Below, piece after piece: positions 6,320 to 7,320 of a stretch of 7,320 nt of DNA; within the stretch, counting starts at the first letter, position 1; the number at the start of each line of letters is the position of its first letter. The stretch lies in NCBI GenBank assembly GCA_020343575.1, contig CP070801.1, positions 464,035 through 471,354 on the forward strand. Direction: 5' to 3'. The notes below the pieces were generated by a model that ran no database searches, had not been told where the DNA came from, and worked only from the letters and a program-made list of their open reading frames with translations. The stretch comes from Candidatus Aenigmatarchaeota archaeon. Its GTDB lineage: Archaea; Aenigmatarchaeota; Aenigmatarchaeia; QMZP01. The translations under genes were made by a program, and so were the position numbers.

Positions 6320-7320
6320 ATGAAGAGGATATTGGTATTTGTTTTTCTGATGTGTGCGGTTTTACTTTTCCAGTCTAGCCAGGCCTATCGGTTGACAGAC
6401 AACCTTTACTTTGCAATGCCCAACAACACGATAGAATGCATAGATCTTATCCTACCTGATGATTCAGGATTCATGGGAATGGGTGAGTATGAGTATAAAA
6501 TCACATGCACGAGCAACTGGAGCGATTTGACTGAGCAGATTGTAAGGACTGATGAGAACAACACAGTGAGGATTCCCCTATGCTTCTCGGGTTTTGGAAG
6601 GTCGAATGGAGAATGCTCACCACCTTTCACGATAGGCATTTATTCTTCGATGCTCGGGATTGAGAATAACTGGAGTGGTGGAGTTTGTATATCGAAGTAC
6701 CCAGATTTTGATATTGTAGACGAAGAAGCAGAGGATGAGGACGATGTCTGGGATATTATTAACGGGAACGTTGATCTCTTTGACATAGGGTTTTCACTTG
6801 GGATACTATATGTAGAACCAGAAAAGATTGCGACATATTCCCTGCTGGTTGAATCCTACGCATCCCTTACAATAGATCTGGATGTTAAAAACACAGTCCT
6901 TTCCATAAGCCCGTTAAGTGAGACAGTTCAAACCTCTTCCTCTAACCCCTACCATAAAATAGATTTTACTATAAACACCCCGGCTCAGAATGGTGAATAT
7001 AGTTTTGATGTTGAGGCAAACATAAGGAACTGTGAGGGAACTTTCTGTAGGAAGGTTGTGAAAGGAATACTGGTTGTGAATGACACTTTACCAGAAACCG
7101 GGGTTTTGGTTTACCTTTTCCCCCAAAACATTAATGTAAAGAACCTTGATCCTGTATTCTTCATGCTAACGATCCAAAACTACGAAAAGGAGAAAACATT
7201 CCTGACGATTATAAATATAGATCCTGATACCCCAACGAATTTCCCAAGAGGCAGTGTTGTAGTAGCGAAGGACAGCTATAAAACCATAGAATTCACAGTC
7301 ACCCCAAACAATGTTTCATC
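6320..7320 (+). CDS. Secreted beta-domain surface protein (partial, 3' end outside window)
   Basis: The frame is open from the ATG at 6320 to the window end (333 complete codons), and an in-frame TAG at 6311-6313 makes this the first ATG. Residues 1-22 (MKRILVFVFLMCAVLLFQSSQA) are a clear Sec signal peptide, likely cut before YRL. Residues 23-130 are a Cys-containing domain (Cys 40, 63, 88, 99, 123). A very acidic linker follows (133-142, VDEEAEDEDD). From about 155 there are beta-sandwich-like stretches: one at about 160-254 with a CEGTFC Cys pair (238, 243), and a second starting near 261 (VLVYLFPQNINVKNLDPVFFMLTIQNYEK). The style, with strands around TYSLLV, FTINTPAQNGEYSFDVEA and KTIEFTVTP, resembles NEW3/CARDB-like extracellular domains, but this is by impression. 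It probably acts at the cell surface with the preceding proteins. A C-terminal membrane anchor may lie beyond the window. Confidence 0.8.
   Translation, partial: MKRILVFVFLMCAVLLFQSSQAYRLTDNLYFAMPNNTIECIDLILPDDSGFMGMGEYEYKITCTSNWSDLTEQIVRTDENNTVRIPLCFSGFGRSNGECSPPFTIGIYSSMLGIENNWSGGVCISKYPDFDIVDEEAEDEDDVWDIINGNVDLFDIGFSLGILYVEPEKIATYSLLVESYASLTIDLDVKNTVLSISPLSETVQTSSSNPYHKIDFTINTPAQNGEYSFDVEANIRNCEGTFCRKVVKGILVVNDTLPETGVLVYLFPQNINVKNLDPVFFMLTIQNYEKEKTFLTIINIDPDTPTNFPRGSVVVAKDSYKTIEFTVTPNNVS

Noticed and set aside
825..6639. Numerous minus-strand open frames of 65-102 codons
   Set aside because: All lie opposite strongly supported + strand genes, with no promoter, ribosome site or recognisable protein motif.

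Overview
The window reads as part of an archaeal genome, most likely from a DPANN-type lineage (an inference; I ran no database search). The signs are: proteins opening with short basic leaders of the class III (type IV pilin/archaellin) type, such as KGQVEFIVIL; an archaeal TATA box about 28 nt upstream of an ATG that has no leader; GGAGG ribosome-binding motifs in front of genes inside the transcription units; and secreted Cys-rich proteins built around CGDGxC / CCIDC motifs. All genes lie on the + strand, coding is continuous, and the longest gap is only about 34 bp.

Layout. Bases 1-216 are the 3' end of a gene whose last 71 residues look like the globular tail of a pilin-like protein. Its stop overlaps the start of the next gene (213-746), a small membrane-anchored pilin-like protein of 177 aa. 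A short gap with a strong TATA box follows. Then comes a 614-aa protein (780-2624) with a class III signal and a carboxypeptidase-regulatory-like beta domain. It overlaps by 11 bp the start of a 1223-aa giant (2614-6285). The giant has a Sec-type signal peptide, a beta-rich N-terminal region, four tandem units each made of a Cys-rich module and an Ig-like beta domain, a coiled coil, one or two membrane segments, a long helical region, a Tyr/Gln/Gly-rich linker and a final 8-Cys domain. A last gap (6286-6319) holds a T-rich element. A further secreted protein (6320 to the window end) is cut off by the window edge.

Taken together this is a cell-surface gene cluster: pilin-like subunits followed by large disulfide-stabilised surface proteins. 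The gene overlaps suggest coordinated expression of the 780-6285 pair, and of the 1-216 and 213-746 pair. A role in surface appendage assembly, adhesion or cell-cell contact is plausible but inferred. No enzyme, pilus ATPase or platform protein lies inside the window.

The best candidate for something undescribed is the 1223-aa protein. Its four repeat units show a visible disulfide logic: in unit 2, both members of one predicted Cys pair are replaced together, and the preceding Cys-rich module has lost exactly its first four cysteines. Modules 1 and 4 also share a 46-nt stretch with one mismatch inside otherwise diverged sequence, which points to recent duplication or gene conversion.
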